Below, one piece after another: positions 17,807 through 26,559 of a stretch of 64,000 bases of DNA (its first letter is position 1; each line of letters begins with the position of its first letter). The notes beneath the pieces are model-generated. The model searched no databases, was not told the origin of the DNA, and saw nothing but the letters and a program-made list of their open reading frames with translations. The position numbers and the translations under genes were made by a program. Source of the DNA: Palsa-1392 sp963819975 (GTDB taxonomy: Bacteria; Verrucomicrobiota; Verrucomicrobiia; Chthoniobacterales; UBA10450); the NCBI GenBank assembly GCA_963819975.1, contig CAWFYE010000019.1, positions 130,838 through 194,837 on the forward strand. The letters run 5' to 3'.

Positions 17807-18145
17807 TCACACCGCCTTCTCGCCGATCTCTTCCGTGCGGATGCGGACCGCGTGCTCGACCGGCAGGACAAAAACTTTGCCGTCGCCGATTTTGCCGGTC
17901 TTGGCCGCGCTCACGACCACGCTGACCGCCTTATCGACCATGTCGTCGGCGAGCACGACTTCCACTTTCACCTTCGGCAGGAAATCGACCGTGTATTCGC
18001 TTCCGCGATAAATCTCCGTGTGTCCTTTCTGGCGCCCGAAGCCTTTCACTTCCGTTACCGTCATGCCCTCGATGCCGAGCTCGGCGAGGGCTTCTTTGAC
18101 TTCCTCGAGTTTGAACGGCTTGATGATGGCTTCGAGTTTTTTCAT
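17807..18145 (-). CDS. glnB: Nitrogen regulatory protein P-II
   Basis: 112 residues, the exact PII length. The start MKKLEAIIKPFKLEEVKEAL, the T-loop GHTEIYRGSEYTVDFLPK with the uridylylation residue Tyr51, and the C-terminal GKIGDGKVFV signature are all present. PII senses 2-oxoglutarate and ATP/ADP and controls GlnE and NtrB or transporters. Being directly upstream of glnA on the same strand suggests co-regulation by nitrogen status. GlnB versus GlnK cannot be settled; no amtB is adjacent. Confidence 0.96.
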   Translation of the reverse strand: MKKLEAIIKPFKLEEVKEALAELGIEGMTVTEVKGFGRQKGHTEIYRGSEYTVDFLPKVKVEVVLADDMVDKAVSVVVSAAKTGKIGDGKVFVLPVEHAVRIRTEEIGEKAV

Positions 18146-18190
18146 GGGCTTTACAGTGGTGGTGTCCGATCGATTTTCAATCGGCTTCGT

Positions 18191-18239
18191 GCAAGAAAAT
18201 CAGAGAAGGCGCGTGTAGCGCAAGTGCCGATTTTCTTGC
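18191..18239. terminator. Hairpin between the NlpC/P60 gene and glnB
   Basis: 18191-18201 (GCAAGAAAATC) is the perfect reverse complement of 18229-18239, with a 27-nt loop that contains a smaller GCGC...GCGC pairing. It lies downstream of the NlpC/P60 gene and upstream of glnB, both on the - strand. It could end the first transcript or sit in the glnB leader. No U-tract is visible, so factor-independent termination is uncertain. Confidence 0.5.
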
Positions 18240-18288
18240 GGGTCCGGAACTTTGACGGAATTCCATCGGGACCGAGCGCGGTACTTGG

Positions 18289-19158
18289 TTACGGTTCGCC
18301 AATAATCGGCTCTGCCACGCTGACGGCGCGCACGGTCACGGCACGGGTCAGCACTTCCTTGCCTGAAGGAACCGCCTCTCGCGCCATGCCGCGGTAGTGC
18401 AGCGGCTGAAAGCCCAACGCCAGCAGGGCTTGGAGTGGCGATTGTTTGAGAGCCGGTTTCCAATCGGGAATGCCCCCGGTCTCGTAGTAATAGATCCACG
18501 AGTGATCGGGCCGCGCCCAACCGGCAGCGAGGATGACATGGCGATGCGGGATGTTGAGCAGGTCGCCCGCTTGCAGCTGACTTGGCTGGGCAAGGGGATC
18601 GCAGAGCGCGGGCAATTGCGAAGAGTCGTGCACCGCCGGCAATTTCAAACAGCGCGAAACGAAGCCCGAACAATCGACTCCCGCAGCCTGGAGGCTGACG
18701 GCGCGATTATCCGCCGCGCGCTTGGCCGGGCTGGAAACGTCACCGGCGGCACGACCCGAGGCGATGGCCTGATCGAAGGAAGCGGGGTCGTCGAACCCGC
18801 CCCATTTGTAGGGAATGCCTTCGTTCACCTCGCCGGGAACCCACCAGCCGTTGCGGCCGTTAGGCGGATGAAATCCGGCGTCCGGCGTATCGACCGAGAC
18901 TCCGGTTGCATCTGGTCCATGCAGGATATTGCGGGCAAACGGGCGCCACGAATGCCGCGCGTAGGTCTCCGCAATCGCCAACGCTTCGCTCGGCCTGACC
19001 TGGGACGGCGCGGTCGGGTCGCCGGGGATCATCTCCGGCGCAGGCGCCGCAGTCTCGCGTGGAGCAGCGCACCCTCCGCCTAACGAAACTGCCGCGAGGA
19101 AGAGAAAGCCCCCGACGGCGCGACGCAGACTGTTCTGAAAGGATGAGGCTTGCCGCAC
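18289..19158 (-). CDS. NlpC/P60-like lipoprotein (cell-wall peptidase)
   Basis: 289 residues from a GTG at 19158. A lipoprotein signal ends at LGGGC (Cys30). The catalytic region shows IPYKWGG, GVDCSGFVSRC (nucleophile Cys163), AGDLLNIPHRHVILAAG (His207 or His205). This is the NlpC/P60 Cys-His arrangement, with DCSGF highly characteristic. The family cleaves peptidoglycan stem peptides. The N-terminal 100 residues look like a separate linker domain. The C-terminal part (YYETGGIPDWKPA) is also seen in amidase relatives. Peptidase specificity is not readable. Confidence 0.82.
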   Translation of the reverse strand: MRQASSFQNSLRRAVGGFLFLAAVSLGGGCAAPRETAAPAPEMIPGDPTAPSQVRPSEALAIAETYARHSWRPFARNILHGPDATGVSVDTPDAGFHPPNGRNGWWVPGEVNEGIPYKWGGFDDPASFDQAIASGRAAGDVSSPAKRAADNRAVSLQAAGVDCSGFVSRCLKLPAVHDSSQLPALCDPLAQPSQLQAGDLLNIPHRHVILAAGWARPDHSWIYYYETGGIPDWKPALKQSPLQALLALGFQPLHYRGMAREAVPSGKEVLTRAVTVRAVSVAEPIIGEP

Positions 19159-19224
19159 GTTGATTTCGTTCCCATAGTGCCAGCCTTGGCGGCCGGTTGG
19201 AAAGTCTTTTGCTGGCCGCGCCCG

Positions 19225-20646
19225 ATGCCTCCGTTCATTCGTCCCAAACCGTTCTCGCGTGCTGCGTCCTTCTTCGCGCTCGTCCTGCTTTTTGCCCTAA
19301 CGACGAGCAGTTCGCGCGCTGCGGCCTCCGCGCCCAGATCCCGCACCGCCCTCGTGATCGGCAACGCGCGTTACGAACCGGCGATCGGCAAGCTGCGCAA
19401 TACCGAAAACGATGCCAAGGCGGTCGCCGGCACGTTGCGCTCGCTCGGTTTCACGGTGATCGAAAAGCATAACGTCACCCGCGACCAACTCCTCCGCCTG
19501 GTCGATGAATTCCAGAAGACTCTGCCCGGCGCAGAGATTGCGGTCTTCTATTATGCGGGCCACGGCATTTCCGTGGACGGCTCAAATTACCTCATTCCGC
19601 TGAAGAGCGGTTTCAACCCGCAGGGCGCCGAACGCACCACCCTCCGCATGCTCGCGGAAACGCATCTCTTCAACGCCGAGCAGGCAGTCGCGGACATGAA
19701 CGCAGGCGGCGCGCGCTGTAATCTCGTCATTCTCGACGCCTGCCGGAATACGCCTATGGCGCGCGCGTCGACGCGCAGCCTCACCGGCGGCGGCCTCGTC
19801 GAAATGACTCCGCCGACCGGGTCGCTCATCGCTTTTTCCACCGACGCCGGCCGAACCGCTTTCGACGGAGACGGCGCGAACGGTCTCTACACCGAAGAAC
19901 TGCTCCGCAACATGCGGGAACCGGGCCTAACGATCGAGCAAGTCTTCAAGCGCACCCGGGCCGCGGTCATTACGCGCTCGGAGGGCGGACAGGTGCCGGC
20001 GGAATATTCGCGCCTTATCGGGGAGGACATCTACCTCGCCGGCAGAGTGGTCGCAGCAACCGCGGTCCCCACGCCAGAGCCAACAATTCGCATCGAGAAG
20101 CCGCTCCCGGTCATTTCCCCGACTCCGCCCGACCCAGCCGCCCTAACGAAGCTAGCGAAAGCGGGTCAAAGCGCGGAATGCCTGCAGGGTCTGAAGGCAT
20201 TTGCGAGCGCCCGTGGGCCCAGCACAGAGACCATTGCGCCGCTCGAAACCTTGCTCGAGCGAGTGAAAGACGATCTCAAGGAAGCGACCGGTCCCTCCAC
20301 GCGCGCTCTCGCCGCGGTCGTTACTTGTGCGGGCATCCTGCAATTGCTGCCGGATTGCCTTCCAAAAGAAAATGCACAGGCGGCGTCGCTCGCCGCCAAG
20401 GCGCACAATAGGCGCGGCGACGCGCTCCTGCTCCTCGGCCGTGGGCAGGAAGCGATCGGGGAGTTTGACCAGGCGCTGCCGCTCGCACCTAACGACGCTT
20501 ACATTCTCTATAACCGCGGTCGGGCCTACCTCGCCCTCGGGAAGGTTGAGGAAGCGAAAGCGGATTTCACCGCCGCGATGAACGATCGCTTCGATCAGCC
20601 GAAAGCGAAAAAGCTCGCGCAGCAGGCGCTGGCGGAAATGCACTAG
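19225..20646 (+). CDS. Secreted caspase-like (peptidase C14) protein with C-terminal TPRs
   Basis: 473 residues from the ATG at 19225, which starts a signal peptide; an earlier frame start at 19150 overlaps the divergent gene and is less likely. The caspase p20 fold shows TALVIGNARYE, FYYAGHG (His113) and VILDACRNTP (Cys173). A Pro-rich linker (about 275-305) leads to helical repeats including a clear TPR (GDALLLLGRGQEAIGEFDQA). Bacterial C14 proteins cleave after basic or acidic residues; the role here is unknown. Its stop codon is the same CTAG palindrome that ends the convergent gene. Confidence 0.85.
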   Translation: MPPFIRPKPFSRAASFFALVLLFALTTSSSRAAASAPRSRTALVIGNARYEPAIGKLRNTENDAKAVAGTLRSLGFTVIEKHNVTRDQLLRLVDEFQKTLPGAEIAVFYYAGHGISVDGSNYLIPLKSGFNPQGAERTTLRMLAETHLFNAEQAVADMNAGGARCNLVILDACRNTPMARASTRSLTGGGLVEMTPPTGSLIAFSTDAGRTAFDGDGANGLYTEELLRNMREPGLTIEQVFKRTRAAVITRSEGGQVPAEYSRLIGEDIYLAGRVVAATAVPTPEPTIRIEKPLPVISPTPPDPAALTKLAKAGQSAECLQGLKAFASARGPSTETIAPLETLLERVKDDLKEATGPSTRALAAVVTCAGILQLLPDCLPKENAQAASLAAKAHNRRGDALLLLGRGQEAIGEFDQALPLAPNDAYILYNRGRAYLALGKVEEAKADFTAAMNDRFDQPKAKKLAQQALAEMH

Positions 20647-21920
20647 CGTGAGTGCGGCCGGCCGTCCCCTAACGAGCCGGAGGATGCGTTTGGCGCTTTG
20701 ACGCATTCCTGGAGAAACGTCTTCTTGTCGGGAAATGCGTTCGATTTCAGGCAGCGCCGCGCGAAGGCCAGCACTGCCTTGTGCTGCTGGCAATTTGATT
20801 TGAACGACCAAGCCGCCATCGCCGGCATCATGAAATCTGCCGCGCGTTCACCGGGTCGGGGATTCTTTGCCTGGCGCAAGATTTTCGCGAGATACTTCTC
20901 GTCACCGGTGGCGAAAAAATCCGCCCACCAGATATCGAGCTTGGCGACATCGACATTCAAGTCATCGCGCACATATTTTGCGGCCTGCGATTTCCCTTCC
21001 CGCAGCTCCTCTGCCAGCCGCGAGATTCGTCCGCTGCCGGTGATCTCCCAATGATGTTTCTCCGTCGCGGTGGCAATCTCGACCGCTACCAGTTTATCGA
21101 CGTTGCCAGAGCTCGGGAGCGAGTCTGCTAATCGATCCGCCTCTGCCTGCAAGTGACGAAGGTTTTCTGGGGTTGGCGTGAGATAGAAATACGCCATCTC
21201 GTCGTCGAGCTTATGCACATCCGCGGCCGGCGGTGTGCTTGACGAATTTCCATCGGGCTGAGGGCGAGTCTTGCCTTCGTCGGGCTTTGCTTCCTCCAGT
21301 CGAATTCCGGTTGGCGGACGAAAGAGAACGGGATCAAACGCCAGGCCCGTCTGGTAGCTGAGATACCGGAAACCATAAGAAAGCTTTCCATCCTTGTAGA
21401 CCTCCAATTGCCACGGAATATGCGTGTCCGATTTCGTGTAAAGTGCGATTCGATACGGTGCCTTCTTGAACTCGGACCCGTCGCAGCGCACGCCATCGAT
21501 TTCACGCGAGGGCAACGGGGTTGTCTGATGCTTGGAAAAGAACGCCGCTTCTTTCCCGAACTCCAGCGCGGCAAACTCTTTCCCAGCTTCCGGTTCGAGA
21601 ATGGCGTGGTGGACGATATAGGTCGGACCGGGATCGACAATGTGTCGGCCGGTGTGATCGAAAAGATTGATCATCCAGATGTTCGGTTCGTTCGCGATCA
21701 ACAGGGCATGGATGTGTTGCTCCGTATCCGCCTCTTCTTCCGTGCGCGAATAGGACGTACCCGCGATGTAGAGAATTTTCGGTTTGGAGGCGAACGAAGC
21801 CGGCTGAATTTCGGGACCGATTAATCGACTAACAATGCGCGTCATCGGGGGGCTGGCCGCCCCGCCCCGGCTGAGCTGACAGAGCAAGAGCGCGAGAATA
21901 ATCTGGAAGGGAATTTTCAT
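20643..21920 (-). CDS. Secreted protein, unknown
   Basis: 425 residues with a signal peptide (MKIPFQIILALLLCQLSRGG). I do not recognise a family. The mature region (about 25-200) is beta-rich with LYTKSDTHIPWQLEVYKDGK and FRYLSYQTGLAFDPVLFRPP, somewhat like LolA/RseB-type outer-membrane sorting folds. A Pro/Ser linker leads to a helical C-terminus with several cysteines (SNCQQHK, RRCLKSN, LQECVKA). It converges with the caspase gene with a 4-nt overlap. Single gene; 150 bp separates it from dnaE, which points the other way. Confidence 0.72.
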   Translation of the reverse strand: MKIPFQIILALLLCQLSRGGAASPPMTRIVSRLIGPEIQPASFASKPKILYIAGTSYSRTEEEADTEQHIHALLIANEPNIWMINLFDHTGRHIVDPGPTYIVHHAILEPEAGKEFAALEFGKEAAFFSKHQTTPLPSREIDGVRCDGSEFKKAPYRIALYTKSDTHIPWQLEVYKDGKLSYGFRYLSYQTGLAFDPVLFRPPTGIRLEEAKPDEGKTRPQPDGNSSSTPPAADVHKLDDEMAYFYLTPTPENLRHLQAEADRLADSLPSSGNVDKLVAVEIATATEKHHWEITGSGRISRLAEELREGKSQAAKYVRDDLNVDVAKLDIWWADFFATGDEKYLAKILRQAKNPRPGERAADFMMPAMAAWSFKSNCQQHKAVLAFARRCLKSNAFPDKKTFLQECVKAPNASSGSLGDGRPHSR

Positions 21921-22070
21921 TTCGAATTTTTCGGGAGATTGCCCAGGCGCATTCTTATTGCCAAGGACAAATACGAATTGGGACTCCGGCCGGAGAGGTC
22001 ACGCGTGAATTTCGCCGGCGACCGCGGGGATTTGTTGAGGAGGAGGCCACCAAGTTTATAGTGAGCGCAC

Positions 22071-25000
22071 ATGCCCGCCGATCAGTTCGTCCACCTCCAT
22101 CTTCACACCGAATACTCGCTCCTCGACGGCGCGGTGCGGATGAAGGAGCTGATGGAAAAGGCGGCCGAAATGAAGATGCCGGCCGTTGCTATTACCGATC
22201 ACGGCAACCTTCATGGCGCGATTGATTTTTACCAGGCCGCAACCGAAGCCGGGCTAAAGCCGATCATCGGCGTCGAGGCCTACATGGCGCCGGGCGCGAT
22301 CAAGGACCGGCCCAATTCGCAGCGCGACGCGGCTTATCATTTCACGCTCCTGGCTCGGGACGAGGCCGGTTATCGCAATCTCGTTAGGCTGATGTCGACG
22401 GCGCATCTCGAAGGGATGCATTACAAGCCGCGGATCGACAAGGAACTGCTTGCGCAACATTCCGAGGGACTGATCGGGATGAGCGCCTGTCTGAAGGGCG
22501 AGATCAACATGGCGATCCAGGCCGGCCAGCTCGACAAGGCGCGAGCCAGTGCGGCGACTTTCCGCGACATCCTCGGAGCCGAGAATTTCTTTCTCGAGCT
22601 ACACGATCACGGCCTCGAAGCGCAGCAGAAATGCAACGCCGTGCTGCCGTCGATCGCGAAGGAGTTTGGACTCGGTTTGGTCGCGGCGAACGATGTCCAT
22701 TTTCTCGAGCGCAGTCATCACGAAGCGCACGACATCATGATTTGCATCGGCACCGGCAAGATGGTGCACGACGAGAAGCGGATGCGCTACACGCCGGAGC
22801 TTTACTTCAAGAGCGCGGCGGAAATGCGCGCGCTTTTCTCGGACCACCCCGAGGCAATTTCAAACACGGTTGCGATTGCCGAACGCTGCAACCTGAAGAT
22901 GGATTTCGGCACTTCGAAGTTTCCCGAATACGAAGCTCCCGAGGGCAAGACGCGGCGGCAATACCTGCGCGAGCTTTGCGAAGAGGGCCTGCACAAACGT
23001 TTTGGTGAGCGGGCAGGGAACGACCCGGAGCTGCGTGCCCGCCTAACGAAAGAGCTCGAAGTCCTGGAGAAGACCGGATTCGTCAGTTATTTCCTGATCG
23101 TCTGGGACTTCATTCATTTCGCCAAACAACGCGGTATTCCGGTAGGTCCGGGGCGCGGCTCGGCGGCCGGCTCGCTCATCGCCTACGTCCTCGAGATTAC
23201 CGACATCGATCCGCTTAAGTTCGGGCTTCTCTTCGAGCGCTTCCTTAATCCGGAGCGCATTTCGCCGCCCGATATCGATGTCGACTTTTGCGAATCGCGC
23301 CGCGGCGAAGTGCTCGAATACGTGCGGCGCAAATACGGCGAGCGCCGCGTCTCGCAAATCATCACCTTCGGCAAACTGAAGGCGAAGAGCGTGGTCCGCG
23401 ATGTCGGCCGCGTCATGGGCCTGAGCTACAGTGACTGCGATCGGATCGCGAAGATGATCCCTAACGAGTTGAACATCACGCTCGCCCAGGCCGCGGAAAA
23501 AACGCCCGACCTGAAGAAAGCGATCCAGAACGAGCCGGCGACGCGTCAACTCTGGGAATACGCCGGTCTGCTCGAAGGTCTCTCGCGTAACGCCGGCGTG
23601 CACGCCGCCGGAGTCGTGATCGGCGATCGCGATCTCTCGGAGTACGTCCCGCTTTGCCGCGATTCGAAGGGGAACGACGTCGTGAGCCAGTATGCGATGG
23701 GGCCGCTGAATGATCTTGGGATGCTGAAGATGGATTTCCTCGGCCTCAAGACACTGACCGTGATGGAGGACACCCTCACTTTGATCCGCCAGCGCGAACC
23801 GGATTTTTCGCTCCAAGGCATTCCGATGGATGATGCCGCTACCTTCGGCCTTTTCAACCGCGGCGAAACGATCGGCCTTTTCCAAATGGAATCCGGCGGC
23901 ATGACCAGTGTCTCAAAGCAGCTCGATGTACAGAAGCTCGACGACATCATGGCGCTGATCGCGCTCTATCGACCGGGCCCGATGGATCTGATCGGCGATT
24001 ACATCAAGCGCAAAAAAGGTCTGACCAAGATCAAGTACGAACACCCGCTGCTCGAGGAAATCTGCTCCGAGACCTATGGCGTCATGATTTACCAGGAGCA
24101 GGTGATGGCGGCGGCCAACCGGCTCGCCGGTTACTCGTTAGGGCAGTCCGATTTGCTGCGCCGCGCGATGGGGAAAAAGGACAAGGAGAAGATGGCGAAA
24201 GAGCGGGCCAGTTTCATCGAAGGATGCGCGCGGACGAACAAAATCCCGGAAAAAAAGGCGAACAAGATTTTTGATTTGCTCGAGAAATTTGCGGGTTACG
24301 GATTCAACAAGAGCCACAGCGCGGCCTACGGCGTGATCAGCTACCAGACCGCCTACCTGAAGGCGAATTACCCGGTCGAATTCATGGCCGGCTTGCTGAG
24401 CAACGAGATCAACAACACGGACAAAATTGCGGTCTTCGTCGGCGAGTGCAAACGGATGGGGATTCCAATCCTTCCGCCGGACATGAACCGGAGCAGTCTG
24501 AAGTTTACCCCTGAGCCTCACGACGGTGGAATGGCCATCCGCTACGGCCTCGCCGCGATCAAGAATGTCGGCGAAGGTGCCATGACCTCCGCGATCGCGG
24601 AGCGGGAACGGGGAGGGGATTTTACCTCACTGGAAGATTTTTGCAGCCGGGTCGATTCCCGGATCGCGAATCGCAAGATCATCGAGAGCCTGGTTAAGGC
24701 GGGCGCGTTTGATTTTCTCGAGCGCGACCGCGCTGAACTCTTCGCCTGCATCGAGGAGACGCTCGCTTCCGCCGCGACCGCACATCGCGACCGGGCGGTC
24801 GGACAGGTGTCGCTCTTTGGCGATCTTCCGTCGGCCGCGATTACTCCGCGAAATCGCGACTATCCGCAATGGAGCGAGCGCGAGAAATTATCCTTTGAAA
24901 AGGAGTTGCTGGGTTTTTATGTCACCGGTCATCCGCTCGACCCGTACGCGCATCTCTTCGCCTCCGGCAAATATCAAACCATCACTTCGTTAGGCGAACT

Positions 25001-25550
25001 GGACGATCGCGCCACCTTCACGATCGCAGGCGCGATCGCGCAGGTCGATCGCAAGTTTACGAAAAAAGAAGGCAAACCGTTTGGGGTCGTCTTTGTCGAA
25101 GACCTGACTGGCACGCTCGAGGTCGTGCTTTGGAATGAAACCTACGTCCCGGTCGCGAGCCTGCTCGAGCCGGGCAAAGTGATCGCAATTCGAGGTACGA
25201 TCGATAAACGCGACGATTCCGTCCGCGCCACCGCGCAGAAAGTGAAGCTCCTGAAACCGGAAGCCGTGCCGCCCCCCGAAGAGACAAACGGCGGGAACGG
25301 CAATGGCAACGGCCATGAAGCGCCGCGAGTCCGCGAGGATCGGCCGATCACATTACGCTTTGCTCCCGGAATCGCGGCGGAAGAATTGCGCACGGTGCGC
25401 GAGATTCTCGCCTCTTCCCCAGGCGCGCAGCCGGTTACTCTGATGCTGACGCGCGAGAACGGCAGCACAGTCCGAATCGAAGCCGGCGAGCTTTGCCGGG
25501 TCGAGCTTACGCCCGCGATTGAACGCCAACTCGCGCGCTGGCTCGGCTAG
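22071..25550 (+). CDS. dnaE: DNA polymerase III alpha subunit
   Basis: 1159 residues, the DnaE1 length. The N-terminal PHP domain starts FVHLHLHTEYSLLDGAVRMK and AITDHGNLHGA. The polymerase palm carries GPGRGSAAGSLIAYVL and PPDIDVDFCESRR (catalytic aspartates). YRPGPMDLIGDYI and FNKSHSAAYGVISYQTAYL are universal DnaE blocks. An OB-fold lies around 985-1065 (FTIAGAIAQVDRKFTKKEGK) and a C-terminal tau-binding region follows. It is the replicative polymerase. It contains five copies of the dispersed CGTTAGG motif. Confidence 0.97.
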   Translation: MPADQFVHLHLHTEYSLLDGAVRMKELMEKAAEMKMPAVAITDHGNLHGAIDFYQAATEAGLKPIIGVEAYMAPGAIKDRPNSQRDAAYHFTLLARDEAGYRNLVRLMSTAHLEGMHYKPRIDKELLAQHSEGLIGMSACLKGEINMAIQAGQLDKARASAATFRDILGAENFFLELHDHGLEAQQKCNAVLPSIAKEFGLGLVAANDVHFLERSHHEAHDIMICIGTGKMVHDEKRMRYTPELYFKSAAEMRALFSDHPEAISNTVAIAERCNLKMDFGTSKFPEYEAPEGKTRRQYLRELCEEGLHKRFGERAGNDPELRARLTKELEVLEKTGFVSYFLIVWDFIHFAKQRGIPVGPGRGSAAGSLIAYVLEITDIDPLKFGLLFERFLNPERISPPDIDVDFCESRRGEVLEYVRRKYGERRVSQIITFGKLKAKSVVRDVGRVMGLSYSDCDRIAKMIPNELNITLAQAAEKTPDLKKAIQNEPATRQLWEYAGLLEGLSRNAGVHAAGVVIGDRDLSEYVPLCRDSKGNDVVSQYAMGPLNDLGMLKMDFLGLKTLTVMEDTLTLIRQREPDFSLQGIPMDDAATFGLFNRGETIGLFQMESGGMTSVSKQLDVQKLDDIMALIALYRPGPMDLIGDYIKRKKGLTKIKYEHPLLEEICSETYGVMIYQEQVMAAANRLAGYSLGQSDLLRRAMGKKDKEKMAKERASFIEGCARTNKIPEKKANKIFDLLEKFAGYGFNKSHSAAYGVISYQTAYLKANYPVEFMAGLLSNEINNTDKIAVFVGECKRMGIPILPPDMNRSSLKFTPEPHDGGMAIRYGLAAIKNVGEGAMTSAIAERERGGDFTSLEDFCSRVDSRIANRKIIESLVKAGAFDFLERDRAELFACIEETLASAATAHRDRAVGQVSLFGDLPSAAITPRNRDYPQWSEREKLSFEKELLGFYVTGHPLDPYAHLFASGKYQTITSLGELDDRATFTIAGAIAQVDRKFTKKEGKPFGVVFVEDLTGTLEVVLWNETYVPVASLLEPGKVIAIRGTIDKRDDSVRATAQKVKLLKPEAVPPPEETNGGNGNGNGHEAPRVREDRPITLRFAPGIAAEELRTVREILASSPGAQPVTLMLTRENGSTVRIEAGELCRVELTPAIERQLARWLG

Positions 25551-25552
25551 AT

Positions 25553-25876
25553 TTAGCTGTCGGACTTCGGTTCGTGCTTCTCCATCTTGCTGCACTCAGC
25601 CTTGAGCTGAGTGTATTGCTCGGGAGAAAGGACGCCCTTCGCTTCGGCGAAAAACTTCTGCATGCTTCCTTCCGTGCAGCCTTCTTTTTCACAGGTCTGC
25701 TGGAAGCCATCGAGCTTCGTCTTTTGCTCGGGCGTCAGGTTGAGCTTGGCGTAAATCTGCGAGCACTCCATCTTGCCCGCCTTGTTGGCGCAGCAGGCCA
25801 TGTCGCCGGCAAAGGCAGGGCTGGCGCCGAGAACCACCGTCGCGATCAACGTAAAGATTGTCTTTGTCATGCCCAT
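25553..25876 (-). CDS. Small secreted Cys-rich protein (Spy/CpxP-like LTxxQ)
   Basis: About 107 residues from the ATG at 25876 (a second ATG two codons on is equally good). A signal peptide ends at AFAG, then MACCANKAGKMECSQIYAKL, and two similar helical units: LNLTPEQKTKLDGFQQTC and GVLSPEQYTQLKAECSKM. LTxxQ-type repeats occur in Spy/CpxP periplasmic chaperones and stress sensors; the cysteines and Met-Lys-rich tail might bind metal. It ends 2 nt from the dnaE stop (convergent) and follows the clpB-DUF4336 genes on the same strand. Confidence 0.72.
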   Translation of the reverse strand: MGMTKTIFTLIATVVLGASPAFAGDMACCANKAGKMECSQIYAKLNLTPEQKTKLDGFQQTCEKEGCTEGSMQKFFAEAKGVLSPEQYTQLKAECSKMEKHEPKSDS

Positions 25877-25899
25877 CAGTCGCACGGGCACCTTCGTTT

Positions 25900-26556
25900 T
25901 CAAGGATCGAGAGCAATGCCACGCGCGCGGAGCGCCTGGCTGAGGACCGTCCTGGCATCGGCCGTGATTGGTTCGCCGTGTGCGACCACGATCTGCTGGA
26001 AATCCCATTTCAACAGCTCCCGCATCGAGCGCCTGAATAGTTCCTTGTCCCGAATCATGAGGCGAAAGAAGAGGCTGATTCCCAGCAGCCGAGGCAGGCG
26101 CATGATCTTTTGCACAAAGAAGCGCGCCCAGCCGTGCGTCTCTGGCGGAAAATGAAAAAGGAGATCCGCCAGGACCAGAGTGCGCGAAGCGCGGTGAAAG
26201 AAGGCGTGCTCATCGATCTTGCGCAGGCCGTCGATTCTCAGGATCTCGATTTGACCGGCCCAGTCGGGCGGGGCCGGATCGAGGCAAGCGGGAGTAAGAT
26301 ACGGAATGCCAGGCAAAGCCGTCTGCGCCTTGCGGGCGAAAGTGTCGTGGATCTCGGTCGCCTCGATCAGCCACGCGGGTTTGCCGAAGCGACGAATCGC
26401 CACCACGTCATCCTCTGTGAATGGAGCGCTTGAGTGGATTACCAGTCGCCCCTCATGCAGTCGCAAGAGGGTGACTCGGCGCCCGAAATCGATCCCAAAG
26501 GCGCGCAGCGGATATGCCATGACCGCGACACCCGCGTCCAAATCAACCCAGCGCAT
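25900..26556 (-). CDS. DUF4336-like (metallo-beta-lactamase-fold) protein
   Basis: 218 residues. The pattern LVIHSSAPFTEDDVVAIRRF, WLIEATEIHDTF and ASRTLVLADLLFHFP, followed by VVAHGEPI, is that of DUF4336 proteins, which have a metallo-hydrolase-like fold but reduced metal ligands. It starts 3 nt after the clpB stop, so it is almost certainly in the clpB operon, which hints at a stress-linked role. Biochemical function is unknown for the family. Confidence 0.65.
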   Translation of the reverse strand: MRWVDLDAGVAVMAYPLRAFGIDFGRRVTLLRLHEGRLVIHSSAPFTEDDVVAIRRFGKPAWLIEATEIHDTFARKAQTALPGIPYLTPACLDPAPPDWAGQIEILRIDGLRKIDEHAFFHRASRTLVLADLLFHFPPETHGWARFFVQKIMRLPRLLGISLFFRLMIRDKELFRRSMRELLKWDFQQIVVAHGEPITADARTVLSQALRARGIALDP

Positions 26557-26559
26557 TCT

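Noticed and set aside
19225..21920. Caspase-like gene plus neighbours as an anti-phage defence island
   Set aside because: The caspase protein has a signal peptide, and the neighbours (NlpC lipoprotein, secreted unknown, dnaE) include no sensor, nuclease or toxin partner.
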